From an uncultured Spartobacteria bacterium (GTDB lineage: Bacteria; Verrucomicrobiota; Verrucomicrobiia; Chthoniobacterales; Terrimicrobiaceae), in NCBI GenBank assembly GCA_903915315.1, contig CAIWSO010000146.1, positions 1-6,896 on the forward strand: a stretch of 6,896 bases of DNA, given 5' to 3'. Under the pieces are notes generated by a model. The model ran no database searches. It was not told where the DNA came from and saw only the letters and a list, made by a program, of their open reading frames with translations. Position numbers and translations under genes: made by a program. This document shows, piece by piece, positions 6,229 to 6,896 of this stretch; positions within the stretch are counted from its first letter, which is position 1, and every line of letters begins with the position of its first letter.

Positions 6229-6896
6229 TGAAAACGAAAATATCCATCCTCTTTGTTCTTCTCGCCTTGGCGGGTCCGTGTTTCGCCGACTTTCAAGGCG
6301 CTTGGATCTCGTCTGTTTACAATATCAATTTCCCATCCCAGTCGGGACTATCCATGGAGGCGCAGAAGGGGGAGGCCGCTCGCCTTCTCGACGCAGCGAA
6401 GGCGGCCGGACTCAATGCCGTCCTTCTGCAAGTGCGTCCAGAAGGGGATGCTCTTTACGCATCGAAGATCGAACCTTGGAGTCGCTATCTTACTGGCACT
6501 CAGGGTCGGTCGCCGGGCTATGATCCGCTGGCTTTTTTTATCGCCCAAGCCCATCAGCGCGGACTCGATGTGCATGCTTGGCTTAACCCCTACCGTGCCG
6601 CCGCCAACGCATCGCAACAGCGGTCTCCGATGCATGTGAGTAAACGTTTCCCTCAATTCACTTATCAGATCGGCAGCGTGCTTTGGATGGATCCCGGTGC
6701 TCCTGCAGTCCGCAGCCACATTAACGCGGTGGTCCGCGATCTCGTGACCCGCTACGATCTCTCGGGCGTTCACTTGGATGATTATTTCTACCCCTATCCC
6801 ACAGCCAAGGGCGGACTGCCCCGGTTTCCAGATGAGAAAACCTACGCAGCCTACCGCGCCTCCGGTGGTGCCCTTTCGAAGGCCGACTGGCGTCGA
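6228..6896 (+). CDS. GHL10/DUF187 glycosyl hydrolase-like protein (DigH/YddW-like), 3' end outside window
   Basis: The frame is open from ATG 6228 to the window end, giving 223 N-terminal residues. A signal peptide is clear: MKTK, a hydrophobic stretch (ISILFVLLALAG, 5-16), and a type I site after CFA (residue 20). C18 is not in a lipobox (GPC), so unlike E. coli DigH this is probably not a lipoprotein. The GHL10 barrel begins with GAWISSVYNINFPS (24-37), then QVRPEGDALY (68-77), PWSRYLTGTQG, HAWLNPYR (116-123), and GVHLDDYFYPYP (180-191) with the acidic pair D184-D185. It reaches ADWRR, a conserved late segment. E. coli DigH (YddW) cleaves denuded peptidoglycan glycan strands at the division site; the same type of wall activity is likely here but the substrate is inferred. 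ATG overlaps the previous TGA by one base (TGATG), making it the third gene of the permease operon. Confidence 0.85.
   Translation, partial: MKTKISILFVLLALAGPCFADFQGAWISSVYNINFPSQSGLSMEAQKGEAARLLDAAKAAGLNAVLLQVRPEGDALYASKIEPWSRYLTGTQGRSPGYDPLAFFIAQAHQRGLDVHAWLNPYRAAANASQQRSPMHVSKRFPQFTYQIGSVLWMDPGAPAVRSHINAVVRDLVTRYDLSGVHLDDYFYPYPTAKGGLPRFPDEKTYAAYRASGGALSKADWRR

Noticed and set aside
6209..6639. Overlapping + strand frames beginning at 6209 and 6253
   Set aside because: They are out-of-frame readings of the GHL10 gene, whose frame from 6228 carries the signal peptide and all family motifs.

Overview
The window looks like chromosomal DNA from a Gram-negative, diderm bacterium. It encodes an LPS inner-core heptosyltransferase (WaaF type), a periplasmic GHL10 peptidoglycan-type hydrolase with a signal peptide, and other exported proteins. 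Base composition is moderately GC-rich in the large genes, but bases 541-1200 are clearly more AT-rich. Few genes have strong Shine-Dalgarno sequences. The mixture is reminiscent of the Verrucomicrobiota/PVC group, but that placement is only a guess; no rRNA or tRNA is present to confirm it.

Layout. Bases 1-504 (+) hold the C-terminal 167 residues of a waaF-like heptosyltransferase, followed by a hairpin/T-run that probably ends its transcript. Bases 642-1206 hold two small ribbon-helix-helix (RHH) type DNA-binding proteins in convergent orientation. Their stop codons are separated by one base, and their RHH cores align without a gap and in the same register from the start codon. Two hairpins that look like terminators for the + strand gene lie inside the coding tail of the - strand gene.

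Bases 1249-4319 (-) hold a two-gene operon read right to left. The first gene is a GH57/DUF1957 alpha-glucan branching enzyme. The second, coupled to it by a GTGA overlap, is an exported protein with an N-terminal FlgD-type Ig-like domain and a beta-rich remainder. The - strand RHH gene lies 42 bases downstream of this pair and could be read from the same transcript.

Bases 4487-6896 (+) hold a tightly packed operon that diverges from the GH57 gene: a UPF0718/ArsP-type permease, its usual partner TIGR03943/DUF1980 (overlap ATGA), and a GHL10/DUF187 DigH-like glycosyl hydrolase (overlap TGATG) that runs off the right edge.

How the parts fit. The left and right ends concern the cell envelope (LPS core, membrane permease complex, wall hydrolase). 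The middle concerns alpha-glucan (glycogen) branching plus an exported protein of unknown role. The RHH pair is the least explained element. No mobile element, CRISPR array, tRNA or rRNA was seen, and there is no gene-free stretch longer than 300 bases.
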